From an uncultured Phycicoccus sp. (GTDB taxonomy: Bacteria > Actinomycetota > Actinomycetes > Actinomycetales > Dermatophilaceae): a stretch of DNA of 64,000 nucleotides. Below, one piece after another: positions 1-11,021 of the stretch. The notes beneath the pieces are model-generated. The model made no database searches, had not been told where the DNA came from, and was given only the letters and a program-made list of their open reading frames with translations. Every line of letters starts with the position of its first letter. The first letter of the stretch is position 1. The DNA lies in assembly GCF_947495705.1 (NCBI RefSeq), contig NZ_CANLZR010000008.1, positions 1 through 64,000 of the forward strand, written 5' to 3'. A program made the translations under genes and the position numbers.

Positions 1-380
1 CGAGCTCACCCGCCTCAAGCCCCAGCGGATCGTCGTCCTCGGCGGCACCGGCTCGGTCTCCGCAGCGGTCGCCGACGACCTCCGGCGCTACACGACCGGC
101 GACGTGACCCGCCTGTCCGGCACCGACCGGTACGCCGCGTCGGCCACGATCAGCGCCCGCACCTTCGACCCCGGCGTCCCCGTCGCCTACGTCGCCACCG
201 GCTCGAAGTTCCCCGACGCCCTCTCCGGCGCCCCCGCCGCGGGCGTCCAGCGTGGCCCCGTCCTCCTCGTCCGCTCCGGCGGCATCCCCACCCCGATCGC
301 CGACGAGCTCACCCGCCTCAAGCCCCAGCGGATCGTCGTCCTCGGCGGCACCGGCTCGGTCTCCGCAGCGGTCGCCGACG
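1..380 (+). repeat. Exact 77-bp direct repeat, period 303 bp, within CWB2 domains
   Basis: Bases 1-77 recur identically at 304-380. The period of 303 bp equals 101 codons, one CWB2 unit plus linker. Base-perfect identity, synonymous positions included, points to recent duplication or gene conversion of the repeat unit. Confidence 0.85.
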
Positions 381-406
381 CGCTGGCGGCCTACGTCACC
401 GACTGA
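2..406 (+). CDS. Cell-wall-binding repeat 2 (CWB2) protein, C-terminal part only
   Basis: The C-terminal end of a protein whose start lies before the window. Two complete or nearly complete CWB2 (Pfam CW_binding_2-like) units are visible, each with the RLSGTDRYAAS opening, an FPDALSG core and an ending IVVLGGTGSVS. CWB2 repeats normally anchor secreted proteins to the envelope through anionic cell-wall polymers, so this is probably a surface protein or secreted enzyme. The catalytic or structural N-terminal part is not visible and no function can be given. The reading frame ends at TGA 404-406. Confidence 0.85.
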   Translation, partial: ELTRLKPQRIVVLGGTGSVSAAVADDLRRYTTGDVTRLSGTDRYAASATISARTFDPGVPVAYVATGSKFPDALSGAPAAGVQRGPVLLVRSGGIPTPIADELTRLKPQRIVVLGGTGSVSAAVADALAAYVTD

Positions 407-564
407 GCCGGAGGTCGAGGACACGCCGCTCGGGTGCAGCCGGGCACCGCTCGTCGCAGCCGGTCGCACGCTGAGCGGCCGGCGGTGGCCCCGGCGGTTG
501 CCTCCGGCGTCCGGGTCGGGTTGGCTGGGCCCTCAGAGTTCTCGACGACGAGGAGGAGCCAGCC

Positions 565-2535
<1,971 letters not shown>

Positions 2536-2661
2536 CGGGAACGACCCGGCCTTCCGGGGCCGGTAGGGTTGCCCGCGGAGAGCCGGGAAGTCTGGTCGGC
2601 ATGTCATCGCCGTGCGTCCGACACCGAGTCGCGCGGTCCGCCCCCTTCGTCAGGAGCCGCG

Positions 2662-4047
2662 ATGAGCACGTCCCCCGGCGCGACCCCGCCTCCGAGCCGC
2701 AACGGCCTGTTCCACCGGCCGTCCTGGACCGAGGCGCAGTTCGTCGCCAACGCGCTGCGCACCGAGACGATCGGTGGCGCCGTCCTCCTCGTCGCGGCAG
2801 TGGTGGCGATCGCGTTCGCGAACAGCCCGTGGCGGGAGTCCTACTTCGCGCTGCGGGACCTGAAGGTGGGCACGGACTGGGGCCACCTGCGCCTCAGCCT
2901 CGGCCACTGGGCGGCGGACGGGCTCCTCGCGATCTTCTTCTTCGTCGCGGGGCTCGAGCTCAAGCGCGAGTTCCTCGTCGGTGAGCTGCGGACGCCGGCC
3001 AAGGCGGCCGTGCCGGTGCTCGCGGCGGTGGCGGGCGTCGTCGTCCCCGCCCTGGTCTTCCTCGGGGTCGTCAACATCATGGGCGCCGGAGGCGACGCGG
3101 CCCGCGGCTGGGCGATCCCCACCGCCACCGACATCGCCTTCGCCCTCGCGGTGCTGGCCGTCATCGGCTCGCACCTGCCCTCGGGGCTGCGCTCGTTCCT
3201 GCTCACCCTCGCCGTCGTCGACGACCTCATCGCCATCACGATCATCGCGATCTTCTACACGTCCGACCTCGAGGTCGCGCCGCTGCTCGTGGCGCTCGTC
3301 CCCCTGGCAGCCTTCGCCTTCCTCACCCAGCGGCGGCTCGGCCAGTGGTGGCTGCTCCTCCCGCTGGCCGCACTCACCTGGGGCTTCGTCCACGCCTCGG
3401 GGGTCCACGCCACCGTCGCCGGCGTCCTGCTGGGCCTGACGGTCCCGGTCAAGCCCCGCGCCAACGGGGTACCTCGACTCAGCACGATGAGTGCCGAGGA
3501 GGACGTCGCCCACCGGTTCGAGCACCGGCTCCGGCCGATCTCCTCGGGCTTCGCCGTCCCCGCGTTCGCGTTCTTCGCCTCGGGCGTCACCTTCATCGGC
3601 GGCGGCTTCGTCGACACGATCACCGATGCGGTGGCGATCGGGGTCATCCTCGGGCTCGTCGTCGGCAAGCTCATCGGGGTCCTCGGCTCCACGTACCTCA
3701 TGGCCCGCTTCACCCGGGCCCAGCTCGACGACGACCTCGCCTGGTCCGACATCGCCGGGCTGGCGCTGCTCACGGGTGTGGGCTTCACCGTCTCCCTCCT
3801 CGTCGGCGAGCTCGCCTTCGGCCAGGGCTCCGAACGCGACGAGCACGTCAAGCTCGCCGTCCTCGTCGGGTCGGTCCTGGCCGCCACGCTCGCCGCGATC
3901 GTGCTCCGGCGGCGCAACGCGGTCTACCGTCGGATCCACGAGGACGAGACCCGCGACGACGACGGCGACGGCATCCCCGACCTGTACGAGCAGGACGCCC
4001 GGGCCGCCTCCGGCACCACCGACCCCGGCAGCACCGACACTCGGTAA
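2662..4047 (+). CDS. nhaA: Na+/H+ antiporter NhaA
   Basis: A membrane antiporter of 461 residues with about a dozen hydrophobic segments. Family motifs are clear: [13 protein letters not shown] in an early helix, [13 protein letters not shown], and the paired aspartates of VVDDLIAI that bind Na+ and protons. It exports Na+ for H+ and contributes to pH and salt homeostasis. The ATG at 2662 follows CAGGAG and was preferred over an upstream frame extension. The C-terminus carries an unusual acidic tail, [14 protein letters not shown], resembling a calcium-binding thrombospondin-type-3/dockerin loop, after the last membrane helix. Confidence 0.96.
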   Translation: MSTSPGATPPPSRNGLFHRPSWTEAQFVANALRTETIGGAVLLVAAVVAIAFANSPWRESYFALRDLKVGTDWGHLRLSLGHWAADGLLAIFFFVAGLELKREFLVGELRTPAKAAVPVLAAVAGVVVPALVFLGVVNIMGAGGDAARGWAIPTATDIAFALAVLAVIGSHLPSGLRSFLLTLAVVDDLIAITIIAIFYTSDLEVAPLLVALVPLAAFAFLTQRRLGQWWLLLPLAALTWGFVHASGVHATVAGVLLGLTVPVKPRANGVPRLSTMSAEEDVAHRFEHRLRPISSGFAVPAFAFFASGVTFIGGGFVDTITDAVAIGVILGLVVGKLIGVLGSTYLMARFTRAQLDDDLAWSDIAGLALLTGVGFTVSLLVGELAFGQGSERDEHVKLAVLVGSVLAATLAAIVLRRRNAVYRRIHEDETRDDDGDGIPDLYEQDARAASGTTDPGSTDTR

Positions 4048-4099
4048 GGTCGGGGTCGACGGCCCCACGGGGCACGACGACGACCTGAGGCGAGGATCC

Positions 4100-4492
4100 A
4101 TGGCCACCGAGAGCTCCGAGCGAACCATCGGGCAGCTCGTCGCCGACGCGACACACGACCTCCAAGGCATCGTGCGCAGTGAGATCGCGCTCGCCAAGGC
4201 GGAGGTGAGCCAGGGCGCCAAGGTCATGGCGACCGGCGCCGGGCTGCTCGGCGGGGCCGCGTTCCTCGGCCTGCTCGGCCTGATCTTCCTCTTCCACAGC
4301 CTGGCGCGGGTCCTCGCCATCTGGCTGCCGGTGTGGGCCGGCTACCTCATCGTCACCGGCGTCCTGTTCCTCGTCGCCGCCGTGCTCGGGATCCTCGGCA
4401 AGAACGCTCTCCAGCGGGCGAAGCCGGCCCCCGAGCGGGCGATCGAGCAGGGCAAGCAGACGGTCGCGGTCCTCAAGCGGCAGCAGAGCTGA
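4100..4492 (+). CDS. Phage-holin-superfamily membrane protein (DUF1469/PHE type)
   Basis: A 130-residue protein. The amphipathic N-terminus (RTIGQLVADATHDLQGIVRSE) is followed by two hydrophobic hairpin helices around residues 43-67 and 72-98, then a basic tail. This is the layout of the putative actinobacterial holin-superfamily protein often next to nhaA/marP. Function is unknown; a role in membrane organisation is only suggested by its topology. The ATG follows GAGGATCC. Confidence 0.8.
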   Translation: MATESSERTIGQLVADATHDLQGIVRSEIALAKAEVSQGAKVMATGAGLLGGAAFLGLLGLIFLFHSLARVLAIWLPVWAGYLIVTGVLFLVAAVLGILGKNALQRAKPAPERAIEQGKQTVAVLKRQQS

Positions 4493-4513
4493 CCCAGGGC
4501 GGGCCCGGCCTCG

Positions 4514-5722
4514 TCACCCGGCCGCACAGCGGCCGGTGGACACCGCCGCGGTGGATCGCGCGGCCGCCGTCAGCACCGGGCTCATCTCGTCCAGGGTCAG
4601 GGCGTAGCCGGTGTCGTCGTCGTCCAGCGAGGTCGCGAACACCATCCCGACGACATCCCCCTCCGCGTCGAGCAGCGGGCCGCCCGAGGCGCCCTGGCGC
4701 ACCTGCGCCCGCAGCGAGTAGATCTCGCGGGTCGTGCCCGCCTGCCCGTAGATGTCGGCGCCCCGCGCGGTGAGGACGGCGCGGACCCGGGCCGCGCCCA
4801 CCCAGAGCCCCTCGTCCCCGGGGAACCCGGCGACGACGGCGTCCGCACCCCGGGAGAGGTCCTCGCCCCGGCCGAGGACGGGCGCCCGGAGACCGGGGAC
4901 CGAGAGCACGGCGATGTCACGGTCGGGGTCGAAGGCGACGACCGTGGCGTCCAGCTCGGGGCCGGTCCCGCCGACGTCGACCTGGACGCTCGTGGCGCCC
5001 GCGACGACGTGGGCGTTGGTCGCCACATGGCCGCGGGACATCACCCAGCCGCTGCCGACCTGGGCCTGGCCGCAGCGCGGGGCGTCGGCCCGGACATGGA
5101 TGACCGACCCGACCGCCCGCTCGATGTCGGGGTCCCGGCGCAGGTCGTCGTCCGGTGGCGGCACCGACGAGATCGGCTCGGGACCGAGGCCCTCGAAGAC
5201 CCTCGGGAAGCCCCCGCGGTCGAGGGCGCTCGTCACGTCGTCGACGATGCGCGAGGCCGACGGCGGGACGACGGCGTCGACGGTCTGGACCACCGTCGAG
5301 CGCGCGACGGCGGACCGCAGCGCGGCAGGGCCTCCGGTGCGCACGGCGCCGGCCACCACCCAGAGGACGAGCACCGCCGCCACGAGCACCGCCACCGCCC
5401 CGAGGAGGCTGTCGACGAGGCGGAGCCCGGAGGTCTGGATGCGCGCCCGCACGGTGGAGGAGAGGGCGAGCATCAGCCCCTGGCCGAGCGTCGCGACGAG
5501 CAGGACGATGCCGATGAGCACGAGGGTGCCCACCGGCGTGGCGACGTCGATGTCGGTATGGGACCCCAGCAGGGTGGGGCCGAAACGGACGGCCAGGTAG
5601 GCGCCGGTGATGAGCCCGACGACCCCGAGGACGGCGGCGACGAAGCCCTGCCGCCAGCCGCTGACCGTGTAGGCCAGGAGCGCGACGACGAGGACGATGT
5701 CGAGGGTCGTCGACCCGGTCAT
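4514..5722 (-). CDS. marP: MarP-type periplasmic serine protease with CvpA-like membrane domain
   Basis: 402 residues. The N-terminal 150 or so form four membrane helices of the CvpA type; the rest is a chymotrypsin-like protease. Catalytic residues are visible in ATNAHVV (His), DPDRDIAVL (Asp) and RQGASGGPL (Ser). A cysteine sits just before the protease fold (PRCGQ) and another near the C-terminus (GRCAAG), matching the disulfide pair of M. tuberculosis MarP (Rv3671c), which is needed for acid resistance. ATGA overlap with the upstream Nudix gene implies co-transcription. Confidence 0.93.
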   Translation of the reverse strand: MTGSTTLDIVLVVALLAYTVSGWRQGFVAAVLGVVGLITGAYLAVRFGPTLLGSHTDIDVATPVGTLVLIGIVLLVATLGQGLMLALSSTVRARIQTSGLRLVDSLLGAVAVLVAAVLVLWVVAGAVRTGGPAALRSAVARSTVVQTVDAVVPPSASRIVDDVTSALDRGGFPRVFEGLGPEPISSVPPPDDDLRRDPDIERAVGSVIHVRADAPRCGQAQVGSGWVMSRGHVATNAHVVAGATSVQVDVGGTGPELDATVVAFDPDRDIAVLSVPGLRAPVLGRGEDLSRGADAVVAGFPGDEGLWVGAARVRAVLTARGADIYGQAGTTREIYSLRAQVRQGASGGPLLDAEGDVVGMVFATSLDDDDTGYALTLDEMSPVLTAAARSTAAVSTGRCAAG

Positions 5723-6402
5723 GCGCCCTCCCCCTCGTCGATCATCCGCATCCAGGGGGATCGGACGGAGTCGGGCAGGTCGCGGACGACGTCGCGGTCC
5801 CAGGGTCGGCTGACCCCCGCCAGGTCCAGGACGGCGTCGAGGAGGGTCGCGGTGAACCCCCAGACGAACAGGTCGGCGACCTCGAAGCCCGGCCCGCGGT
5901 ACGGACCGAAGGCCGCGGTGAAGCGGCGGGCCGGGTCGAGGAGGTGGTCGAGCGGGACGCGGACGACCCGGGCCACCTCCCGGGTGTCGACGACCCGGAC
6001 CGGGACCGGAGCGGGCCACCAGCCGAGCACCGGGGTCACGGCGTTGCCGCTCGGCGCCAGGTAGAGCGAGGGCAGGACGGTGAGCACGTCGACGCCGGAG
6101 GGCTCGAGCCCCACCTCCTCCTCGGCCTCCCGCAGCGCCGCACCGACCGGGCCGTCGTCGCCGGGGTCGATGGCGCCGCCGGGGAAGGAGACCTGGCCGG
6201 GGTGGGACCGCATGGTGTGGGAGCGCTCGGTGAGGAGGACGTCCGGCTCACCGTCGGGGCCGGGACCGAAGAGGACGAGCACGGCGGAGCGACGGCGCGC
6301 GCCGACGGGAGCCGGGTGGGCGGCGAACCACGGGTGGCCACCCACGTCGTCCCGTCCGGCGAGCCCGCGGAGCCAGGCCGGTGCCGAGGTCATGGCGGAC
6401 AT
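5719..6402 (-). CDS. Nudix hydrolase, CoA pyrophosphatase type (NudL)
   Basis: 227 residues with a Nudix box, GGAIDPGDDGPVGAALREAEEEVGL, read here in parts: GG at the start and REAEEEVGL at the end. The preceding sequence (TERSHTMRSHPGQVSFPGG) fits the CoA-pyrophosphatase subgroup that hydrolyses CoA and its derivatives. The start could be 6402 or the internal ATG at 6393. It corresponds to Rv3672c in position and type and overlaps marP by 4 bp. Confidence 0.9.
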   Translation of the reverse strand: MSAMTSAPAWLRGLAGRDDVGGHPWFAAHPAPVGARRRSAVLVLFGPGPDGEPDVLLTERSHTMRSHPGQVSFPGGAIDPGDDGPVGAALREAEEEVGLEPSGVDVLTVLPSLYLAPSGNAVTPVLGWWPAPVPVRVVDTREVARVVRVPLDHLLDPARRFTAAFGPYRGPGFEVADLFVWGFTATLLDAVLDLAGVSRPWDRDVVRDLPDSVRSPWMRMIDEGEGA

Positions 6403-6429
6403 CGTAGATACCTCTGCTGGGGCGGACGC

Positions 6430-7218
6430 TCAGGTCTCGTCAGGCAGCGGACCGGGCGGCGGGTCGGGCAGGACCGCGCCGGGGGCCAGCTCGAACTTCA
6501 GGAGCCGCCGCGCCGTGTCGGGGTCGGTCTCGCCCTCGCCGAACGCGGGGCACCACCGCGTGACGGGGCAGGCGCCGCAGGCCGGCTTGCGGGCGAAGCA
6601 GGTGCGCCGCCCGTGGAAGATCACGACGTGGCTCAGCATCGTCCAGTCGCGCCGCGGGATGAGGGCGGCGATGTCCTTCTCGACCTTGACCGGGTCGGTC
6701 TCCTGGGTCCAGCCCCAGCGGCGGGCGAGCCGGCCGACGTGGGTGTCGACGGTGATCCCGGGGACACCGAAGGCGTTGCCGAGGACGACGTTGGCGGTCT
6801 TGCGCCCCACCCCGGGCAGGGTGACGAGGTCCTCCATGCGCGCGGGCACCTCACCCTCGAAGCGCTCGACGATGGCCTGCGCGAGGGTGATGACGGAGTT
6901 CGTCTTCGCCCGGAAGAAGCCGGTGGGCTTCAGGACGGCCTCCATCTCGGCGCGGTCGGCCGAGGCCAGGGCCGCGGCCGTGGGCCAGCGCCCGAAGAGC
7001 GTGGGGGTGACGCTGTTGACCATGACGTCGGTGGTCTGCGCCGACAGCACGGTCGCGACGAGCAGCTGGAGGGGGGAGTCGAAGTCGAGCTCGCAGTGCG
7101 CGTAGGGGTACCGGTCGTACAGGGCTGCGGCGATGCGCCGGGCCCGGCGCGTGCGGGCGACGGGCGACTCCTCGCCGGTGGCCGCACGGCGGACGGCGGG
7201 TGACGGGCGGGCTGGCAC
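6430..7218 (-). CDS. nth: Endonuclease III
   Basis: Bifunctional DNA glycosylase/AP lyase of base-excision repair for oxidised pyrimidines, 262 residues. The helix-hairpin-helix [12 protein letters not shown] carries the catalytic lysine; VDTHVGR supplies the conserved aspartate. The C-terminal C-x6-C-x2-C-x5-C cluster ([17 protein letters not shown]) holds a 4Fe-4S cluster. A GTG start at 7218 was chosen because homology starts just after it; a much longer open frame upstream overlaps crp on the other strand and is not coding. Confidence 0.96.
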   Translation of the reverse strand: MPARPSPAVRRAATGEESPVARTRRARRIAAALYDRYPYAHCELDFDSPLQLLVATVLSAQTTDVMVNSVTPTLFGRWPTAAALASADRAEMEAVLKPTGFFRAKTNSVITLAQAIVERFEGEVPARMEDLVTLPGVGRKTANVVLGNAFGVPGITVDTHVGRLARRWGWTQETDPVKVEKDIAALIPRRDWTMLSHVVIFHGRRTCFARKPACGACPVTRWCPAFGEGETDPDTARRLLKFELAPGAVLPDPPPGPLPDET

Positions 7219-7297
7219 GCGGCCAGCGTACGGGCCGCCGCCGACAGCGGGCCGGACCACCCCGGCCCACCGGGGACGTTCTGGCACACTGTCCGAC

Positions 7298-7975
7298 GTG
7301 GACCACGACGTCGTGCGGAAAGCGCCGCTCTTCTCCCCCCTCGACGACCAGGCCGCCGAGACGCTCCTCGCGACGATGAGCCGCTCCCGCCTCGAACGCG
7401 GCGACATCCTCTTCCACGAGGGCGACCAGGGCGACCGGCTGTACGTCATCGCCGAGGGCAAGATCAAGCTCGGCCGCACGAGCACCGACGGCCGCGAGAA
7501 CCTCCTGGCGATCCTCGGCCCCGGCGAGATGTTCGGCGAGCTCTCGCTGTTCGACCCGGGGCCTCGCACCGCGACGGCGACCGCGGTCGCCGAGACGCAG
7601 CTGGTCTCGATGGGCCACGACCAGCTCAAGGAGTTCCTCGGGCAGCGGCCGGGCGTGGCACTGACGCTGCTGAGCGCGCTCGCGCGCCGGCTGCGCAAGA
7701 CCAACGACGTGCTGGCCGACCTCGTGTTCACCGACGTCCCCGGCCGGGTCGCCAAGGCCCTCCTCGACCTCGCCGGCCGGTTCGGGCGGCCCGTCGACGA
7801 GGGGGTGCTCGTGCCGCACGACCTCACCCAGGAGGAGCTGGCGCAGCTCGTCGGCGCCTCCCGCGAGACGGTGAACAAGGCATTGGCGGACTTCGCGTCC
7901 CGCGGCTGGCTCCGGCTCGAGGCCCGCTCGGTGCTCCTGCTCGACGTCGAGCGGCTGCGCCGCCGCGCCCGCTGA
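7298..7975 (+). CDS. crp: Crp/Fnr-family cAMP-responsive transcription regulator
   Basis: 225 residues: N-terminal cyclic-nucleotide-binding beta-roll with [21 protein letters not shown] (phosphate-binding cassette) and C-terminal winged helix with recognition sequence [19 protein letters not shown]. Size and sequence match actinobacterial Crp/GlxR (Rv3676). A -10-like CACACT at 7285-7290 places the likely transcription start at or near the GTG, so the mRNA is probably leaderless. It diverges from nth. Confidence 0.94.
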   Translation: MDHDVVRKAPLFSPLDDQAAETLLATMSRSRLERGDILFHEGDQGDRLYVIAEGKIKLGRTSTDGRENLLAILGPGEMFGELSLFDPGPRTATATAVAETQLVSMGHDQLKEFLGQRPGVALTLLSALARRLRKTNDVLADLVFTDVPGRVAKALLDLAGRFGRPVDEGVLVPHDLTQEELAQLVGASRETVNKALADFASRGWLRLEARSVLLLDVERLRRRAR

Positions 7976-7991
7976 CCGCGCGAGGTCTCAC

Positions 7992-8813
7992 CTAGGCGCC
8001 GGTGGCGGCGAGGTGGTCGAGCTGGGCCCGGATCGACAGCCGAGCCGCGGGCCACACCTCGGGTGACACCTCGGCGTAGACCCGCCGGAGCACCCCGTCG
8101 ACCGGGTCGTCCTCGGTGGCGGCCCCGTCGGCGAGCGCCTGGCGCACCTGCTCGAGCCGTTCTGCCCGATGGACGCGGTAGAACTCGACCATCGCGGCGG
8201 CGTCGGGCACGACGGGACCGTGGCCCGGGAGGATCGTCGCCACCGCTCCCCCGCCGGTGAGGGCCGCGATCCGGTCGAGGGAGTCCAGGTACGCCGCGAG
8301 CTCGCCGTCGGGGTGGGCGACCACGGTGGTCCCGCGGCCGAGGACGGTGTCGCCGGTCAGCAGGGCGTGGTCGGCCGGGAGCGCGAGCGAGACGGAGTCC
8401 GAGGTGTGACCGGGAGTGGCGACGACCCTCAGCTCGAGCCCACCCGCGCGCACGACGTCGCCGTCCGCGAGGTCGTCGTGGCCGGTGCCCACGGCCCGCG
8501 TCGGGGCGCCGGTCAGCTCGGCGAAGCGCGGCGCCGCCTCGGCGTGGTCGTCGTGGGCGTGGGTGAGGACGGTGAGCGCCACCCGGGCGCCTCGGCCGGC
8601 GACGTGGTCGAGCACGGCCTGCAGGTGCGCCTCGCCGTGCGGTCCGGGGTCGACGACGACGGCGTCGGTGCTGCCCGGCTCGAGCAGGACCCAGGTGTTC
8701 GTGCCGTCGAGCGTCATCGGGCCGGGGTTGGGGGCGAGGAGGCAGTGTGCCCGCGCGGTGACGGCGCCCCCGGCCCACGGGGCCCGCGTCGACGGCGGCG
8801 GCTGGGCGCTCAT
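7992..8813 (-). CDS. Metallo-beta-lactamase-fold hydrolase (LACTB2-like)
   Basis: 273 residues with the metal-binding motif THAHDDH near residue 105, a GHTSDS second histidine, GDT aspartate and GHGP late histidine. This fits LACTB2/Rv3677c-type hydrolases with a C-terminal winged-helix-like region ([12 protein letters not shown]). It is probably a housekeeping hydrolase or RNase-like enzyme; despite its name nothing ties it to beta-lactam resistance. Confidence 0.88.
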   Translation of the reverse strand: MSAQPPPSTRAPWAGGAVTARAHCLLAPNPGPMTLDGTNTWVLLEPGSTDAVVVDPGPHGEAHLQAVLDHVAGRGARVALTVLTHAHDDHAEAAPRFAELTGAPTRAVGTGHDDLADGDVVRAGGLELRVVATPGHTSDSVSLALPADHALLTGDTVLGRGTTVVAHPDGELAAYLDSLDRIAALTGGGAVATILPGHGPVVPDAAAMVEFYRVHRAERLEQVRQALADGAATEDDPVDGVLRRVYAEVSPEVWPAARLSIRAQLDHLAATGA

Positions 8814-8834
8814 CCGCCCACTGTAGGCGCGGAG

Positions 8835-9530
8835 TCAGGGCAGGTCGGTGCGCAGCACGAGGGTGCCGTCGGGGTCACGTTCGAGCACCGGGTCGACCCG
8901 CACGATGCGCGGCCGGTGGGCGAGGAACGCCGCGACGTCGGCGAAGGACGCCAGCGCCTCGAGGGCCCACACCTGCGGCGGCATCATCCGGACCTCCCCG
9001 GCGTCCGCCCTCGCGAGGACGTCGGCGGGATGCACCCACCCGCCGCCGTCGGACTCCCCGCTCGTCTCGCGGGCGTGCTGATTCTCGGGCATGGCGGCGG
9101 CGAGGATCCAGGTGTCGTAGCGCCGCGGCTCGAACGCCGGGGTGACCCAGTGGCCCCGGCCGCGCAGCCCCTCGACGGAGAGCAGGACCCCGCATTCCTC
9201 GTGGACCTCGCGGACCGCGGCGGCGGCGAACGGCGCGGCGGCCCGGGGCGCGACGCCCATGTGCGCCGCCAGGTCGGCGAGCCCGGGGGTCGCGGGGTCG
9301 AGGTGGTGGTCGGCCGGGTCGACGCGCCCGCCGGGGAACACGAGCATCGACGGCGCGAAGGCCATCGTCGCGACACGGCGCTGGACGTACGCCTCCGGGC
9401 CGGCGTCCCCGTCGCGCACGAGCATGACGGTGGCCGCGGGGCGGGGGCTGGACACGTCGGCCGCACCGGCGCGCAGCCACTCCTCGGCCCGGGCGAGCAG
9501 GTCGGGGTCGCGGACCGGCCGGCGCGACAC
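8835..9530 (-). CDS. Nudix hydrolase (NUDT19-like)
   Basis: 231 residues. A Nudix signature is split across a long insertion, as in NUDT7/19-type proteins: [13 protein letters not shown], then [12 protein letters not shown] about 45 residues later. Substrate not deducible; acyl-CoA or nucleotide diphosphates are possible. The GTG start at 9530 is fixed by length and by the neighbouring RidA stop. It is the second gene of a minus-strand run (DUF4177, ridA, Nudix, MBL hydrolase). Confidence 0.85.
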   Translation of the reverse strand: MSRRPVRDPDLLARAEEWLRAGAADVSSPRPAATVMLVRDGDAGPEAYVQRRVATMAFAPSMLVFPGGRVDPADHHLDPATPGLADLAAHMGVAPRAAAPFAAAAVREVHEECGVLLSVEGLRGRGHWVTPAFEPRRYDTWILAAAMPENQHARETSGESDGGGWVHPADVLARADAGEVRMMPPQVWALEALASFADVAAFLAHRPRIVRVDPVLERDPDGTLVLRTDLP

Positions 9531-9546
9531 CCGGGGACCCGCGGGG

Positions 9547-10020
9547 TCAGTCGCGGACGTGGACGATCACCTCGACCTCGACGGGTGCGCCGAGCGGCAG
9601 TGCGGCCACCCCCACGGCGGACCGGGCGTGGACCCCGGCGTCCCCGAAGACCGCGCCCAACAGCTCGCTGGCGCCGTTGACGACACCGGGCTGCCCGGTG
9701 AACGACGGGTGGGAGGCGACGAAGCCGGTGACCTTGACGACCCGCTCGACCCGGTCGAGGTCGGGCACGACGGACTTGACCGCCGCGATGGCGTTCAGCG
9801 CGCACACGGCGGCGAGGTGCTTGGCCCGCTCGGGCGTCACCATGCCGACGAGCTCACCGACCGCCCCGGTCTCGGGCAGCGCGCCGTCGACGAACGGCAC
9901 CTGACCCGACACGTACACCCGCGAGCCGTCGAGCACGGCCGGCACGTACGCCGCGACGGGCGGCACGACCTCCGGCAGGGTGAGCCCGAGCTCGGCGATG
10001 CGGTCCTCGACGGCGCCCAC
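9547..10020 (-). CDS. ridA: RidA-family enamine/imine deaminase
   Basis: 157 residues, slightly longer than classic RidA. The C-terminal ARSAVGVAALPLGAPVEVEVI contains the family arginine that binds the carboxylate of 2-aminoacrylate-type substrates. It removes reactive enamines produced by PLP enzymes. It corresponds to Rv3678c. It starts with GTG, 3 bp after the stop of the DUF4177 gene side, so the two are co-transcribed. Confidence 0.9.
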   Translation of the reverse strand: MGAVEDRIAELGLTLPEVVPPVAAYVPAVLDGSRVYVSGQVPFVDGALPETGAVGELVGMVTPERAKHLAAVCALNAIAAVKSVVPDLDRVERVVKVTGFVASHPSFTGQPGVVNGASELLGAVFGDAGVHARSAVGVAALPLGAPVEVEVIVHVRD

Positions 10021-10023
10021 CGC

Positions 10024-10176
10024 TCAGGCCTTCGGGCGCTTGAGGTAGGCGACGAGGTTGCCCTCGGGCATCGCGAGGACCTGGACGAGCTCCCACCCGT
10101 CCTCACCCCACTGGTCGAGGATCTGCTTGGTCGCGTGGACGATGAGCGGAACGGTCGCGTACTCCCAGGTCTGCAT
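10024..10176 (-). CDS. Small DUF4177-type protein
   Basis: 50 residues starting MQTWEYATVPLIVH, with the WEYxxVP opening and GWELVQV centre characteristic of DUF4177 proteins found beside ridA in many actinobacteria. Function unknown. It leads the minus-strand operon that continues with ridA. Confidence 0.85.
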   Translation of the reverse strand: MQTWEYATVPLIVHATKQILDQWGEDGWELVQVLAMPEGNLVAYLKRPKA

Positions 10177-10221
10177 GGGCGTCACCCTATCCCCGGGCCC
10201 GTGAGGGCTACGGTGGCGAGG

Positions 10222-10989
10222 GTGAGCGACGAGGCCGAGATCATGACCCGCACCGCCCGCCCGCCCGACCGCACGGAGGTGACGGGGCCGAGGCAGACCG
10301 ACGTCTACGACGTGTGGGAGCCCGAACCGCACCGGGCCCGGGGCGTCACCGTCGTGCTCGTCCACGGTGGGTTCTGGCGCGAGCAGTACGACCGCGCCCA
10401 CCTCGCCCCGCTCGCCGAGGCGCTGGCCCGCGACGGCTTCCACGTCGCGAGCGTGGAGTACCCCCGCACCGGCATGCCCGGGGGTGGCTGGCCCGGTACC
10501 GCCGACGCGGTCCGGGCACAGGTCGAGGCGACCCGAGCGGACCCCGACCTGCCGCACAACCTCGTGCTCGTCGGCCACTCCGCAGGCGGCCATCTCGTGC
10601 TCTGGCTCGCGTCCGAGGACCGGGTGGCCGGGCTGCTCGGCGTGGTCGGCCTCGGTCCCGTCGCCGACCTCGCCCAGGCCGACCGGCTGCACCTGGGCGA
10701 CGACGCCACCCGCGCCTTCCTCGCCGGGTCGGCCGAGGACCGCCCCGACGACTGGGCCGCGGCCGACCCCGCACGGCACCCGCTCACCGCCCCCGCGGCC
10801 CTGGTCTCGGGTGAGCTGGACGACGTCGTGCCCACCGCCGTCGTCGAGGCGTACGCGCAGGGCCGGCCGGCGGACGCCCCGCTGACCACCGCCGTGGCCC
10901 GCGGGGCCGACCACTTCGACCTCATCGACCCCGACCACCCGGCCTACCTCCTCGTCCTCGCCGAGATCGAGGAGCTGACCCTCCACTGA
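10222..10989 (+). CDS. Alpha/beta hydrolase (kynurenine-formamidase/esterase-like)
   Basis: 255 residues. Motifs of the alpha/beta fold: HGGFW oxyanion-hole loop near residue 43, nucleophile elbow GHSAGGH, late Asp in GELDDVVP and His in ADHFDL. The HGGxW plus GHSAGGH combination resembles aryl-formamidases and related esterases. The GTG at 10222 is supported by a TACGGT -10 at 10209-10214, which would give a leaderless mRNA starting at that codon. Confidence 0.85.
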   Translation: MSDEAEIMTRTARPPDRTEVTGPRQTDVYDVWEPEPHRARGVTVVLVHGGFWREQYDRAHLAPLAEALARDGFHVASVEYPRTGMPGGGWPGTADAVRAQVEATRADPDLPHNLVLVGHSAGGHLVLWLASEDRVAGLLGVVGLGPVADLAQADRLHLGDDATRAFLAGSAEDRPDDWAAADPARHPLTAPAALVSGELDDVVPTAVVEAYAQGRPADAPLTTAVARGADHFDLIDPDHPAYLLVLAEIEELTLH

Positions 10990-11008
10990 CCGCCACGAGG
11001 CTCGGTCA

Positions 11009-11014
11009 TACCCT
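11009..11014 (+). promoter_or_regulatory. -10 element TACCCT for leaderless arsA-like operon
   Basis: TACCCT ends 8 bp before the ATG at 11022, where transcription would be expected to start. The same element stands at 13877-13882 before ponA2, again 8 bp before the ATG. Leaderless genes with TAnnnT boxes are common in actinobacteria. Confidence 0.55.
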
Positions 11015-11021
11015 GGACCGC

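Noticed and set aside
7219-8778. 782-residue frame containing nth
   Set aside because: The upstream portion is antisense to crp or overlaps the MBL gene in another frame. Only the last 262 residues are Nth.
7992-8813. MBL-fold hydrolase as a beta-lactam resistance gene
   Set aside because: It is LACTB2-like, lies in the conserved core block and has no link to the clavam cluster.
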